Assembly (NCBI RefSeq): GCF_036452155.1
Contig: NZ_JAWJZY010000001.1
Length of the DNA stretch: 64,000 nt
Direction: 5' to 3' (one strand)
From: Sorlinia euscelidii
GTDB lineage: Bacteria > Pseudomonadota > Alphaproteobacteria > Acetobacterales > Acetobacteraceae
In this document: positions 47,383 through 55,814 of the stretch, one piece after another
Layout of the letters: every line of letters starts with the position of its first letter
How positions within the stretch are numbered: the stretch's first letter is position 1
Made by a program: the position numbers and the translations under genes
Notes under the pieces: generated by a model
Told to the model about the DNA's origin: nothing
Database searches by the model: none
What the model saw: only the letters and a program-made list of their open reading frames with translations

Positions 47383-48281
47383 CGGGCAGCACCAATGGTC
47401 TGGGGCTTGAGGCCACGCGTCAACTCGCCGCGCGCGGTGTCCGCGTCATCATGACAGGACGCAACGCCCAGAGAGGGCAGAGTCGTGTCAATGATCTCAA
47501 AAAACAAATGCCTGAAGCTGATATAAGCTACTCCCAGCTTGATCTATCCTCACTTGAAGGGATCAGCCCCTTCGCGCAAAGCCTTGATGTCGAAGGGCTC
47601 GATATTCTCATTAATAATGCTGGCGTCATGGGTCCGCAGGAACGCGTCCTGACTTCATACGGTCAGGAGCTACAATTCGGCACCAACCATCTTGCGCATT
47701 TTTTGCTGACGTCGTGCCTCCTTCCCGCGTTGATCCGTGGCAGAGGGCGGGTCATCACCGTGGCCTCGCGCGCCGCTTTGAAAGGACGGATCCATTTTGA
47801 GGATCTGAAAGCCGCGCGACATTATGATTCTATGACGTTTTATCGTCAGAGCAAACTGGCCAATCTGATGTTCGCTCTTTCATTGGACAGATTGCTGCGT
47901 CAGCATGACATGCCTGTACAATCTTGTGCTGCGCATCCGGGATGGACACGCACAAATATGATCGCCAGCATCCCGCATCAGGAGACGATTCCAACTCTTA
48001 AACAGCGACTCTATCAGCGCGTTATTGAACCGATCGGCGCTGCGATTTTCAATCATTTCGCGCAGGATGTCGCCGATGGCGTGCAGCCACTTCTGGCGCC
48101 TGTCTGGCTCGGTGGCGATGTGGGCGGCGCTTATTTCGGCCCGCAGAAATTCGGGGAAAGAAACGGGCCTGTCGGCCCGGCTCACATTCCCGCTTCAGCG
48201 CGTAAGGAATCCGACCAGAAGCGCCTGTGGCAATGCTCGGTCGAGATCACCGGCGCCCAATATCCCTTCACTTACAGCTGA
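47337..48281 (+). CDS. Short-chain dehydrogenase/reductase (retinol-dehydrogenase-like)
   Basis: The 314-residue enzyme has the cofactor motif TGSTNGLGLEATRQLAARG, NNAGVMG, the active-site Ser in ITVASRAAL and the catalytic YRQSK in MTFYRQSKLANLMFALSL. The longer C-terminal region (PTLKQRLYQRVIEPIGAAIF) resembles the retinol dehydrogenase/WWOX-like group, NADP-preferring by the presence of GRN after the second beta strand. The substrate is unknown. The start chosen overlaps the dedA end by 46 bases, the first ATG compatible with the conserved cofactor fold; coupling with dedA is likely. It is convergent with hemJ. Confidence 0.9.
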   Translation: MGRTQKTGGRKTAVITGSTNGLGLEATRQLAARGVRVIMTGRNAQRGQSRVNDLKKQMPEADISYSQLDLSSLEGISPFAQSLDVEGLDILINNAGVMGPQERVLTSYGQELQFGTNHLAHFLLTSCLLPALIRGRGRVITVASRAALKGRIHFEDLKAARHYDSMTFYRQSKLANLMFALSLDRLLRQHDMPVQSCAAHPGWTRTNMIASIPHQETIPTLKQRLYQRVIEPIGAAIFNHFAQDVADGVQPLLAPVWLGGDVGGAYFGPQKFGERNGPVGPAHIPASARKESDQKRLWQCSVEITGAQYPFTYS

Positions 48282-48306
48282 AAAAAACCATCAACGCTTC
48301 TCTCTT

Positions 48307-48756
48307 TCAGCCCCAGGGCCGAACGACGATTGCAATGACGATGATGATCATGAGAAGCGTCGGAACCTCATTAACCACGCGGAAAAACGTTTCAGAATGA
48401 AGGCGCTGCTCATGTCGCAACTGGCGGCGCCATCGTGCACAACAGCCGTGAAACCCGAAGAGACCCACCACTGCGATGAGTTTCGCCCACCACCAGCCCG
48501 CATGCCAGTCAATCACGCCGGGTATCAGAGCAAGGATGATGCCGAGCAGGGTCGTCAAAGTCATGGCAGGCGCAATAATGGCCAGGGAAAGACGGCGCTC
48601 CATCAAAATGAACCGCGCACTCTCCACACTGCCCACTGATGTCTGCGTGTGGTAGACATAGAGACGTGGCAAATAGAGCATTCCCGCCATCCAGGCGATG
48701 ACGGCAATCATATGAAAAGCTTTCAGCCAAAGCAGGTAGGGGATAAAAATATCCAT
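48307..48756 (-). CDS. hemJ: Protoporphyrinogen IX oxidase HemJ
   Basis: The 149-residue protein has four membrane helices and the HemJ pattern: YLLWLKAFHMIAVIAWMAGM with the haem-binding His, then LPRLYVYHTQTSVGSVESAR and RRLSLAIIAPAMTLTTLLGI, and the late VVNEVPTLLMIIIVIAIVV with conserved NE. HemJ replaces HemG/HemY in many alphaproteobacteria. The context fits: hemE lies two genes upstream on the same strand, and its ATG overlaps the HAD gene stop by one base (TAATG), so the three are likely one transcript. Confidence 0.88.
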   Translation of the reverse strand: MDIFIPYLLWLKAFHMIAVIAWMAGMLYLPRLYVYHTQTSVGSVESARFILMERRLSLAIIAPAMTLTTLLGIILALIPGVIDWHAGWWWAKLIAVVGLFGFHGCCARWRRQLRHEQRLHSETFFRVVNEVPTLLMIIIVIAIVVRPWG

Positions 48757-49442
48757 TACGTCCTTCCTCTCGCATTTCTCAAAGCCCGTCCCAGCTCGGA
48801 AAGCGACCGGATGACGGTAAGATTCGGGGGCGCATCCGCCGGGCGCTGACCATCTTCATGAAGAAAAACACAGGCCATGCCCGCTTTCTCCGCCGCTTTT
48901 GCGCCCGGGAGACTATCCTCTACCACGAGACATTCCTGCGCGGATCGTTTTTCCGCCGCAGCTGCGGCAAGGTAGACATCCGGCGCCGGTTTGGCGCGGG
49001 GCACGTCGAACGCTGAATGAATGCGGTCATCGGGAAAAAAGGGCGTCAAACCCGCGCGCGCAAATTTGGCATCCATTTCTTCCCGCGAGGAATTTGAGGC
49101 CACGCGAAAAGCGTAACCGAGCGCCTTCACATCATTCAGGAGCGCTTCCACGCCTTTAACGGGCCGGGCTTCATCTTTCATCATCGCGACCATGCGCGCC
49201 TGCATCTGCGTCACAAGATCGTCCGGCAGGGATTTCTTCAGATCCGCCTCCAACGCCTTTTTGACGACGGAAAACTGCGTGCCGGAGAAGCGGACCAGAG
49301 CTTGACCCGGCGTCATTTCCACACCGCATGACGACGCGACTTCCGCAATCAGGCGTGAGGAAGCATCCTCACTATCGATCAGAACGCCATCACAATCGAA
49401 AATGATGAGCTTGAGGGCGGCGGGAATAAAATTTTCCGTCAT
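48756..49442 (-). CDS. HAD-IA family phosphatase between hemE and hemJ
   Basis: The 228-residue protein from the ATG at 49442 has motif I IFDCDGVLIDSEDASSRLIA, motif II VASNSSREEMDAKF, motif III VPRAKPAPDVYLAAAAAEKR and motif IV CLVVEDSLPGAKAAEKAG. It belongs to the phosphoglycolate-phosphatase / 6-phosphogluconate-phosphatase-like group, with the substrate open. The start overlaps the repaired hemE stop by four bases (ATGA), which argues that hemE really extends to this point. It is coupled downstream to hemJ. Confidence 0.83.
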   Translation of the reverse strand: MTENFIPAALKLIIFDCDGVLIDSEDASSRLIAEVASSCGVEMTPGQALVRFSGTQFSVVKKALEADLKKSLPDDLVTQMQARMVAMMKDEARPVKGVEALLNDVKALGYAFRVASNSSREEMDAKFARAGLTPFFPDDRIHSAFDVPRAKPAPDVYLAAAAAEKRSAQECLVVEDSLPGAKAAEKAGMACVFLHEDGQRPADAPPNLTVIRSLSELGRALRNARGRT

Positions 49443-50535
49443 GAAATATCGGGTCTTTTCTGCGTGCGTATGGCCTCGACCAGCATGGCGACATGTTCGG
49501 GCGGGGTTTCCGGCATGACACCGTGGCCGAGATTGAAGATATGCGGCCGATGCGACATGGAACGGCAAATATTCTGTGCTTCCCGGGTCAGCGCATCTCC
49601 CCCGCCTTGAGGATCAATGGGTCAAGATTTCCTTGCAGAGCCATCGAATCCGGTAGGCTTTTCGCCACGATTTCTAAACTTGCCCCCGTATCACAGGCAA
49701 GGGCGTCAATCCCGGTCTCCCTCGCGTAGACCGGCGCCATGACGCCCGCGAGCCGGGGAAAACCAATGATTTTGACGTACGGATATTGGGCGCGAATCGC
49801 CGTGACAATCTGCCGCGTCGGCGCAATGACATAACGCTGAAAGAGGCCTGGCGGCAAAAGCCCCGCCCAACTATCGAACAACATCACCGCTTCCGCCCCG
49901 GCATCAATCTGCGCGATCAGCATTTCAGCCGTGGCGTCTGTCAGCAGCGTTATCAGCCGGTCGTAAAATGCGGGCGCTTTCAGCATCGCCTCCCGCGTCA
50001 TGCTGTAATCGCGGGAACTCCGACCCTCAACCATGTAGCAACTGACAGTAAAGGGACTTCCGGCAAATCCCAGCAGACTTGTTGTGGGCGGCAAGGCACG
50101 GCGCAAATGGCGCAATGTCTCCAGGACTGGGGAGATGAATGAAGTGACGGCCTCCGGTCGCAGCGCTTCAAGCGCCGCATCGTCGCGGATCGGCGTCAGG
50201 ACGGGCCCTAGATTTTCCACAAAATCCAATGCCTGCCCCATCGCATGGGGGAGGATCAGAATGTCGGAGAATAAGATGGCCCCATCCATGCCAAAACGCC
50301 GGATGGGTTGTAATGTCAGTTCTGTCGCGATATCCGGCGTCAGGCACCGCGTCAGAAACGGCGATTTTTCCCGATAGGCACGGAATTCAGGCAGGTACCG
50401 CCCGGCTTGCCGCATCAGCCACATAGGGGGCGGCCAGACAGGATGCCCACTTAAAGCGCGTAAAAGCGGTTTTTCAGCTGAGACGGGGCGAGTGATCGTT
50501 TCAGTCGGCGGGGAATTGCACGTCATACGAGCCAA
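49439..50535 (-). CDS. hemE: Uroporphyrinogen decarboxylase, frameshifted near the C-terminus in this sequence
   Basis: Decarboxylates uroporphyrinogen III to coproporphyrinogen III in haem synthesis. The first frame (50535 to about 49604) has WLMRQAGRYLPEFRAYRE, LQPIRRFGMDGAILFSDI and ending QGNLDPLILKAGE. After one added base in the five-C run at 49599-49603 the coding strand continues DALTREAQNICRSMSHRPHI, then FNLGHGVMPETPPEHVAMLV, the standard HemE C-terminus, to 49439. The total is about 365 residues, near the usual 345. Without the repair the protein lacks the conserved NLGHG motif. The gene borders the putative replication origin, as in Caulobacter and Rickettsia. Confidence 0.93.
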
Positions 50536-50886
50536 TAAACATAAAAGAAGAAAGAAAAGAAAGTGATTGTCTTTGTAGAGCCCTGTGGAAGACGGGGTAC
50601 CCGCCTTTCAAAAAATGTACCACATGTTTCCCACACTGTGTACAACTCTGGACGTGGCTGTCACCAAGGGCTGCATGAATCTATCCAGATTTACCCACAG
50701 AAGGGCTGTGTACAATTCACCTGCAAACCCCCGGAAGGGCCCTATCCACGGTACTCCACCATGGCCTCCCGATGAGGCGGTTTTTTCCCCATGTACCCCA
50801 GTACTCACGATCCGGATTAACAGAGTGACGTCGCCTGTGTGAAAATACGTTCATCGAGTCCCGACTCCGTGAGAGAAGATTTTCAT
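50536..50886. other. Putative chromosomal replication origin (oriC) between hemE and maf
   Basis: About 350 bases without a convincing gene. DnaA-box-like nonamers (consensus TTATNCACA) are TTACCCACA at 50691-50699 (plus), TTGTACACA on the minus strand at 50637-50645 and again at 50707-50715, TTTCCCACA at 50627-50635 (plus), TCTTCCACA on the minus strand at 50584-50592 and CTATCCACG at 50742-50750 (plus). An A/T and purine-rich run (50530-50575) adjoins the boxes and could be the unwinding element. Two GANTC sites, GAGTC at 50856-50860 and GACTC at 50863-50867, lie next to maf. The position beside hemE is where alphaproteobacteria such as Caulobacter and Rickettsia have oriC. Confidence 0.7.
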
Positions 50887-51507
50887 ATGACGATTCAACA
50901 GAGACACACGCCGCTCATCCTCGCCAGCGCTTCCCGGACAAGGTTTGATCTTCTGAGCCGAGCGGGCCTTTCTGTCCGGGCATGTCCTGTTGATGTGGAT
51001 GAAGCCATCATAAGAGATGAAGCGCGCGCGCGAGGCGCTGAAGGCGGAGAGATTGCGGTTGCACTCGCCCATGCCAAGGCGCGCTGTTACAGCTTGAGGC
51101 CAGATGCTGAAGAAGGCGCATTGGTCATCGCCGCGGATCAGATCCTGACCTGTGAAGACCGGCAGATCGATAAGGCGCCTGACCTGCCCGCACTGCGTGA
51201 CATCCTGATTTTTCTGCGGGGGCGAACGCATATTTTGCAGACGGCCTGCGTCATCTACCAGCATGGCGCTCCCCTATGGACGCATCTCGCGCGCCCACAC
51301 CTTCAGATGCGCCATTTCAGTGATGCTTTCCTTGATGATTATCTACATCAGGCTGGGGAAGCGGTTCTCAGTTCAGTCGGGGGTTATCAGCTTGAAGGAC
51401 GGGGCGTGCAGCTTTTTGAGAAAATCGAAGGCGCTTATGATGAGATTCTCGGCCTCCCCATGCTTCCCCTTTTCTCCGCCTTGCGACAATTGGGCGTGGT
51501 GGCGTGA
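50887..51507 (+). CDS. maf: Maf-like nucleoside triphosphate pyrophosphatase
   Basis: The 206-residue protein from the ATG at 50887 has the Maf signature LILASASRTRFDLLSRAGL near the N-terminus, DVDEAIIRDEA, the catalytic region VIAADQILTCEDRQIDKAPD and the late IEGAYDEILGLPMLPLFSAL. Maf proteins hydrolyse non-canonical or excess nucleoside triphosphates (dTTP/UTP or m7GTP/pseudo-UTP, depending on subclass) and are linked to septum inhibition. An upstream in-frame ATG at 50839 was rejected because the conserved beginning starts at 50887. Its place beside hemE and the DnaA boxes matches the origin neighbourhood in Caulobacter. A tRNA gene follows. Confidence 0.88.
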   Translation: MTIQQRHTPLILASASRTRFDLLSRAGLSVRACPVDVDEAIIRDEARARGAEGGEIAVALAHAKARCYSLRPDAEEGALVIAADQILTCEDRQIDKAPDLPALRDILIFLRGRTHILQTACVIYQHGAPLWTHLARPHLQMRHFSDAFLDDYLHQAGEAVLSSVGGYQLEGRGVQLFEKIEGAYDEILGLPMLPLFSALRQLGVVA

Positions 51508-51588
51508 TGTGTTTCAGCAAGTTAGGACTTGCCAGCCTTTCAACGGCCCGTTATACGGGGCTCCACGGTGAGATATCCGCCAGAAGGC

Positions 51589-51664
51589 GGGGCCATAGCT
51601 CAGTTGGTAGAGCGCCTGAATGGCATTCAGGAGGTCGTCGGTTCGATCCCGATTGGCTCCACCA
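51589..51664 (+). tRNA. tRNA-Ala, anticodon GGC
   Basis: A 76-base cloverleaf with CCA encoded. The acceptor stem GGGGCCA / TGGCTCC contains the G3-U70 pair that identifies alanine tRNA. The D arm is GCTC/GAGC with AGTTGGTA, the anticodon arm is CCTGA-ATGGCAT-TCAGG with anticodon GGC, and the T arm has GGTTCGATCCC. It reads GCC and GCU codons. Confidence 0.97.
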
Positions 51665-51739
51665 TTTCTCAAAATTCTATAGTTAAGCGCGGCGCTGAAG
51701 CGCCGGGATGCGGTTCTGCATCGGCCTGCGGGGCAATCT

Positions 51740-53200
51740 CTATAGCGTGCGGATGTAGGCCTCCGCCGCCTTGAGGAGGCGATCCGCTCCCGCCTGAGTA
51801 TTCGCCTCAACATAAAGCCGCAATTCCGGCGCGTTGCCGGACGGGCGGATATGCAGGATGTCCCCCGACGTAAAGAATAGCCTTGTGCCATCCGTCTCAT
51901 CAATATGGTCGAGATGGCCAGGGATCCCCAGTGCCGCCCGGAATGCATCTGTCTCCGCGCAGGCACTGAAATGCGCGACCAGCGCCAGGCCCTGATCCCG
52001 CGATGTGTCTTTAAGGCAAGTTGACGCGGTTGCGCGCTTGGGAAGGGCCTCGATCAGTCGGTTCAGATCATCGCCATAATCCCGAGCTGAGATAAGCGTG
52101 GCGATGAGCGGCAATGCAAAATCCCGTGTCGGCAACGCGTCCAGGATATGGTGGCCGTTGAAGAGGCGTCGTCCCAAAATCAACCCGCCATTCGCTTCAT
52201 AACCGATAATCGCGCCCTCCGGCACAGGCGCAGGGTCGGACATGGCAGCGAGCACATAAGGTGAACCGATTTTTGTGCGCGCGATGCGGGGCACAACCTG
52301 ACTTAATTCCAAGCCTGTATTGCTTGTCACCGGCGTCGCGACAAACGCTGCCTTCAACAGACGCGCCGTGACCAGTCCCATAATATCGCCGCGGATCATA
52401 TTGCCGTGATGATCGGTCAGGAGCGGTCGGTCCGCATCGCCATCTGAAGAGATTATGGCCGAAACCTGGTGTCGCGCCGCCCAATCTCGCAGCAACGCCG
52501 TATCTTCCCGCGTGAGCGCTTCCGTATCGATGGGATGAAACGTCGCTTTTCGCCCGAAAGGCACGGCGCGCCCGCCAAGTGCATTGATGAGATCGACCAT
52601 CAGGTCACGCGCGACCGAACTATGTTGATAGACGCCGACCACCATATCCTTGAGGGCATTATCACCGAAGAAATCACGGTAACGTGCAAGAAAAGCCGTG
52701 ACCACGTCTATGGGCGCGGGCAGTTCCGGCGCGGTGATCAGATCGCCTGAATGATCGAACAATCCTTCCGGGAGGGTGACATGCTGCCGACGCATGCCTG
52801 CCTCATCTTCCTTGGAAAATTCCTGACTTTCACGATTGAATTTGATCCCGTTTCGATCCGCCGGAATATGGCTACCCGTCACCATGAGGGAGGGGATTTT
52901 TTTCCTGAAAGCGGCGAGACTGAGGCAGGGTGTCGGGACAAACCCGCAAAACAGAGGGCGCCCTCCGGCTTTACGCACGGCCTCCAGGCAGGCACGCAGG
53001 ATCCGAGGCGAGCTGGGACGCAGATCCCCCGCCAAAGCGACTTCCATCCCGGGTGAAAAGGCGCCCACCTCGCGCATCCACTGCAAATATCCTGTGACAT
53101 AGGCAAAGCAGAGCCGGTCCGTCATGGCAGTGACGAGTCCTCGCGCACCACTTGTGCCGAAGGCCACGCCACTTTCCTCCATCCATGACGAGATCAGCAT
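51740..53200 (-). CDS. Phosphomannomutase / phosphohexomutase
   Basis: From the ATG at 53200 the product has about 486 residues of the alpha-D-phosphohexomutase family, which interconverts hexose-1- and hexose-6-phosphates. Signs are VAFGTSGARGLVTAMTDR at the start, the phosphoserine loop in SLMVTGSHIPADRNGIKF, the Mg site SSDGDADRPLL, the sugar loop GYEANGGLIL and the C-terminal phosphate site FTSGDILHIRPSGNAPELRL. The reading frame also permits a start at 53260, but MLISSWMEESGVAFG is the more family-like beginning. Mannose versus glucose specificity is not decidable here. It faces the tRNA gene tail to tail. Confidence 0.88.
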   Translation of the reverse strand: MLISSWMEESGVAFGTSGARGLVTAMTDRLCFAYVTGYLQWMREVGAFSPGMEVALAGDLRPSSPRILRACLEAVRKAGGRPLFCGFVPTPCLSLAAFRKKIPSLMVTGSHIPADRNGIKFNRESQEFSKEDEAGMRRQHVTLPEGLFDHSGDLITAPELPAPIDVVTAFLARYRDFFGDNALKDMVVGVYQHSSVARDLMVDLINALGGRAVPFGRKATFHPIDTEALTREDTALLRDWAARHQVSAIISSDGDADRPLLTDHHGNMIRGDIMGLVTARLLKAAFVATPVTSNTGLELSQVVPRIARTKIGSPYVLAAMSDPAPVPEGAIIGYEANGGLILGRRLFNGHHILDALPTRDFALPLIATLISARDYGDDLNRLIEALPKRATASTCLKDTSRDQGLALVAHFSACAETDAFRAALGIPGHLDHIDETDGTRLFFTSGDILHIRPSGNAPELRLYVEANTQAGADRLLKAAEAYIRTL

Positions 53201-53378
53201 ATTTCCTGTGCACTCCGCTCTGGTCATGTCTGGAAGATACAGCATCGGGAGGCCGGACAATAGCGGTCAGAAATTCATGTTCTCTCAGCGATGCGTGGCA
53301 GATCTACACGCGGGATAGCGGCGGGCGTAGAACCCTTCTGCGCCGTCGGGACGTCGCAGCTGATGTGCCGCGACCCGA

Positions 53379-54059
53379 CTAAAAACGTGCCGCCTCTTCA
53401 GAAAGTGACCAGGTGGGGCCATCAAGATGGTGGCGCGCGAAAATCTCGATGGCCTCCTTCACGGTCCATTTCTTCCAATCCGCGTCAGCATGGCGCCCGT
53501 ACCAGATTTTCGCAAATTCCCAGATCTGTCTGATAGGACGCACGTCGCCCCTCGGAATATTTCTGACCGCGCACCATTCATCCGTTTGTGCCGCGTCACG
53601 GAAAAGCAATTGCACCGAGCATGTGTAGACAACATTCTCCCATGCCTGCTTCATCTTTATCGGAAAGTGAACGACGAAATCTTCATCCAGCAAAACGCCA
53701 TTCTCGATCCTGACGGTCACGGGCGCGTCAATAGCGCTCAGTCGGGTCTCGATTGTCCCTGTTCCGCCGATGAGATGCACGACTCCAAGCGCGCACCAGA
53801 TACAGTTGCCCCACCATTTGCGGTCACCCAATGTCACCACACACGTTGTCGGCGCAGCGGAAAATGGATGCGCAATCCATATCTCATCGGAACCAGGGTG
53901 GAGGACAACGCCATGGTCATCAGCGAGAGCGTGGAGCCCGGTCCTGACCTGCACGTCGTCGCAACGCAAATGTGTCGATAATTCCCGCCTTGTTGGCGGG
54001 CGTTGCTGAAGGATAAAGGTTTTTATGATGGACTCATGCAGGTGTGCGATATTCGTAAT
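53379..54059 (-). CDS. Alkylmercury lyase (MerB)-like protein with a substituted active site
   Basis: About 226 residues. The N-terminal third is a winged-helix-like domain (LQQRPPTRRELSTHLRCDDV), followed by the MerB fold. WWGNCIWCALGVVHLIGG aligns with the CALD segment of MerB: the Cys96 equivalent is present but Asp99 is Gly. The Cys159 equivalent lies in VYTCSVQLLF. Later, IWEFAKIWYGRHADADWKKW and HHLDGPTW are typical of a chromosomal MerB-like subgroup. Organomercurial cleavage is therefore doubtful. No ATG fits: an in-frame ATG at 54152 lies inside etfA. An ATT at 54059 behind GGGAGAAGGG gives MTNIAHLHESIIKTF and is my preferred start. The gene directly follows etfA. Confidence 0.75.
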   Translation of the reverse strand: MTNIAHLHESIIKTFILQQRPPTRRELSTHLRCDDVQVRTGLHALADDHGVVLHPGSDEIWIAHPFSAAPTTCVVTLGDRKWWGNCIWCALGVVHLIGGTGTIETRLSAIDAPVTVRIENGVLLDEDFVVHFPIKMKQAWENVVYTCSVQLLFRDAAQTDEWCAVRNIPRGDVRPIRQIWEFAKIWYGRHADADWKKWTVKEAIEIFARHHLDGPTWSLSEEAARF

Positions 54060-54090
54060 AAGCCCTTCTCCCGATTGCGAAAAAATGCGC

Positions 54091-55008
54091 CTAGGCGTTG
54101 AGCGATTTCTCAAGTTGCGGCAGCACCTCAAAGAGATCGCCGACAAGGCCATAATCCGCCACTTTAAAGATGGGTGCCTCCGGGTCCATATTAATCGCGA
54201 CGATGACGCGACTATCCTTCATGCCCGCAAGATGCTGGATCGCGCCAGATAAGCCGACAGCGATATAAAGCTCCGGCGCGACGATTTTACCCGTTTGGCC
54301 GACCTGCATCTCATTCGGGGCGAACCCGGCGTCGACGGCAGCGCGAGATGCGCCGATGGCCGCGTTGAGCTGTGTCGCGATGCCGTCCAGAAGCTTGAAA
54401 TTTTCCGCATCTTTGAGGCCACGTCCGCCGGAAATCACGACGCGCGCTGACTCCAACTCCGGACGGTCGGATTGCGTCAGCTCAACGCCCAGAAGTTCGG
54501 CTTTGTCTGTGGCAACCTCCGAGGTCAATACGTCGACGTCGGCCGACCCCGCATCAAGATCCGGCGTTGGATCGAAATTCGCGGCGCGCACCGTCAGGAT
54601 TTTCAGATTATCGCGAGAGCGGACCGTGGCGAGCGCATTGCCCGCGTAGATCGGGCGCACAAAACTTGACGCGTCCAGAATTTCAATCACTTCCGTGATG
54701 GGCTGCACATCGCACAACCCCGCCAGACGCGGCAGGACGTTTTTTGACAACGCTGTCGCTGCACCGATGATATGCGTGTAATCACCAGCTTTTTCTGCGA
54801 TCAACGCCGCCATATCCTCCGCAATCATAGCGATGGATGGTGCGTGCAGGATTTTTGAGACACCCTCTAACTGGCGAAGGGGCGTTACATCGCCATCGCC
54901 GAAGAGGATTGCATGGACGTCGCCCAATTGTCGCGCCGCCGTAATCGCGGATCGACTGGCGGGTTTGACCTTACCGGCCTCGGTTTCAATGATAACAAGC
55001 GCTGTCAT
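54091..55008 (-). CDS. etfA: Electron transfer flavoprotein alpha subunit
   Basis: The 305-residue subunit has the ETF-alpha FAD-binding C-terminal signature: VVISGGRGLKDAENFKLLDG, GASRAAVDAGFAPNEMQVGQ and TGKIVAPELYIAVGLSGAIQ, then HLAGMKDSRVIVAINMDPEA, close to the PROSITE pattern. With ETF-beta it carries electrons from acyl-CoA and other flavin dehydrogenases to the ETF-quinone oxidoreductase encoded just upstream. etfB ends two bases before this gene, so they are coupled. Confidence 0.97.
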   Translation of the reverse strand: MTALVIIETEAGKVKPASRSAITAARQLGDVHAILFGDGDVTPLRQLEGVSKILHAPSIAMIAEDMAALIAEKAGDYTHIIGAATALSKNVLPRLAGLCDVQPITEVIEILDASSFVRPIYAGNALATVRSRDNLKILTVRAANFDPTPDLDAGSADVDVLTSEVATDKAELLGVELTQSDRPELESARVVISGGRGLKDAENFKLLDGIATQLNAAIGASRAAVDAGFAPNEMQVGQTGKIVAPELYIAVGLSGAIQHLAGMKDSRVIVAINMDPEAPIFKVADYGLVGDLFEVLPQLEKSLNA

Positions 55009-55010
55009 AC

Positions 55011-55763
55011 TCAGACGACCTTTGCTTCGGTGCGAAGTTTCTCTACCAGTTCCTCAACCGAGGATACGATGATGCCGGCCTGGCGCTCCGTCGGTTCGAC
55101 GACTTTGATAATATCAAGGCGCGGGGCGAAATCGACGCCAAGCGATGCGGCTTCAATCGTCTCAAGCGGCTTCCTCTTGGCCTTCATGATATTCGGCATG
55201 GTGGCGTATCGCGGTTCATTCAGCCGGAGATCCGCCGTGACGATGGCGGGGAGGGAGAGGCGAAGCCGCTCCGTGCCAGCATCAATCTCCCGCGCTACCT
55301 CGATTTTGCCATCGGCCATTTCGACCCGGCTTGCGAAAGTCGCCTGCGGCCAGTCCAACTGTGCTGCCAGAATCTGGCCTGTGGCATTCATATCGTCATC
55401 AATGGCCTGCTTGCCCATAATGACCAGATTTGCGGCTTCCTTTAGGATGATCGCCTTCAAAAGCTTGGCGACGCCCAAAGGCTCAACCGCATCCTGCGTC
55501 TGGACAAGGACAGCGCGGTCCGCGCCCATAGCCATGGCATTGCGCAAAATAGGTTGACTTTCCGCCGGGCCGATGGAAACCACCACCACCTCGGATGCCT
55601 GACCTTTTTCCTTCAGTCGGATGGCTTCTTCAACCGCAATTTCGTCAAACGGATTGATCGACATTTTAACGCCTTGCGTGTCAACGCCCGATTGATCGGC
55701 CTTGACCCGCGGCTTGACGTTGTAATCGATCACGCGTTTGACCGGGACTATAATCTTCATCAC
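55011..55763 (-). CDS. etfB: Electron transfer flavoprotein beta subunit
   Basis: The 250-residue subunit starts MKIIVPVKRVIDYNVKPRVK (after one extra Met), has MSINPFDEIAVEEAIRLKEK, the AMP-binding region AMGADRAVLVQTQD and the ETF-beta signature MGKQAIDDDMNATGQILAAQ, and a C-terminal arm (VVEPTERQAGIIVSSVEELV) that wraps the alpha subunit. Organised as ETF-QO, etfB, etfA on one strand, as in many alphaproteobacteria; the gap to the ETF-QO gene is 51 bases. Confidence 0.97.
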   Translation of the reverse strand: MMKIIVPVKRVIDYNVKPRVKADQSGVDTQGVKMSINPFDEIAVEEAIRLKEKGQASEVVVVSIGPAESQPILRNAMAMGADRAVLVQTQDAVEPLGVAKLLKAIILKEAANLVIMGKQAIDDDMNATGQILAAQLDWPQATFASRVEMADGKIEVAREIDAGTERLRLSLPAIVTADLRLNEPRYATMPNIMKAKRKPLETIEAASLGVDFAPRLDIIKVVEPTERQAGIIVSSVEELVEKLRTEAKVV

Positions 55764-55814
55764 GCTCTCACTCGTATAAATAACGGCGCAGGACGGACGA
55801 CAATGTGTCTGAGG

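Noticed and set aside
54060..54152. ATG start of the MerB-like gene at 54152
   Set aside because: It lies 60 bases inside etfA on the same strand and adds a basic, low-complexity beginning unlike the family.
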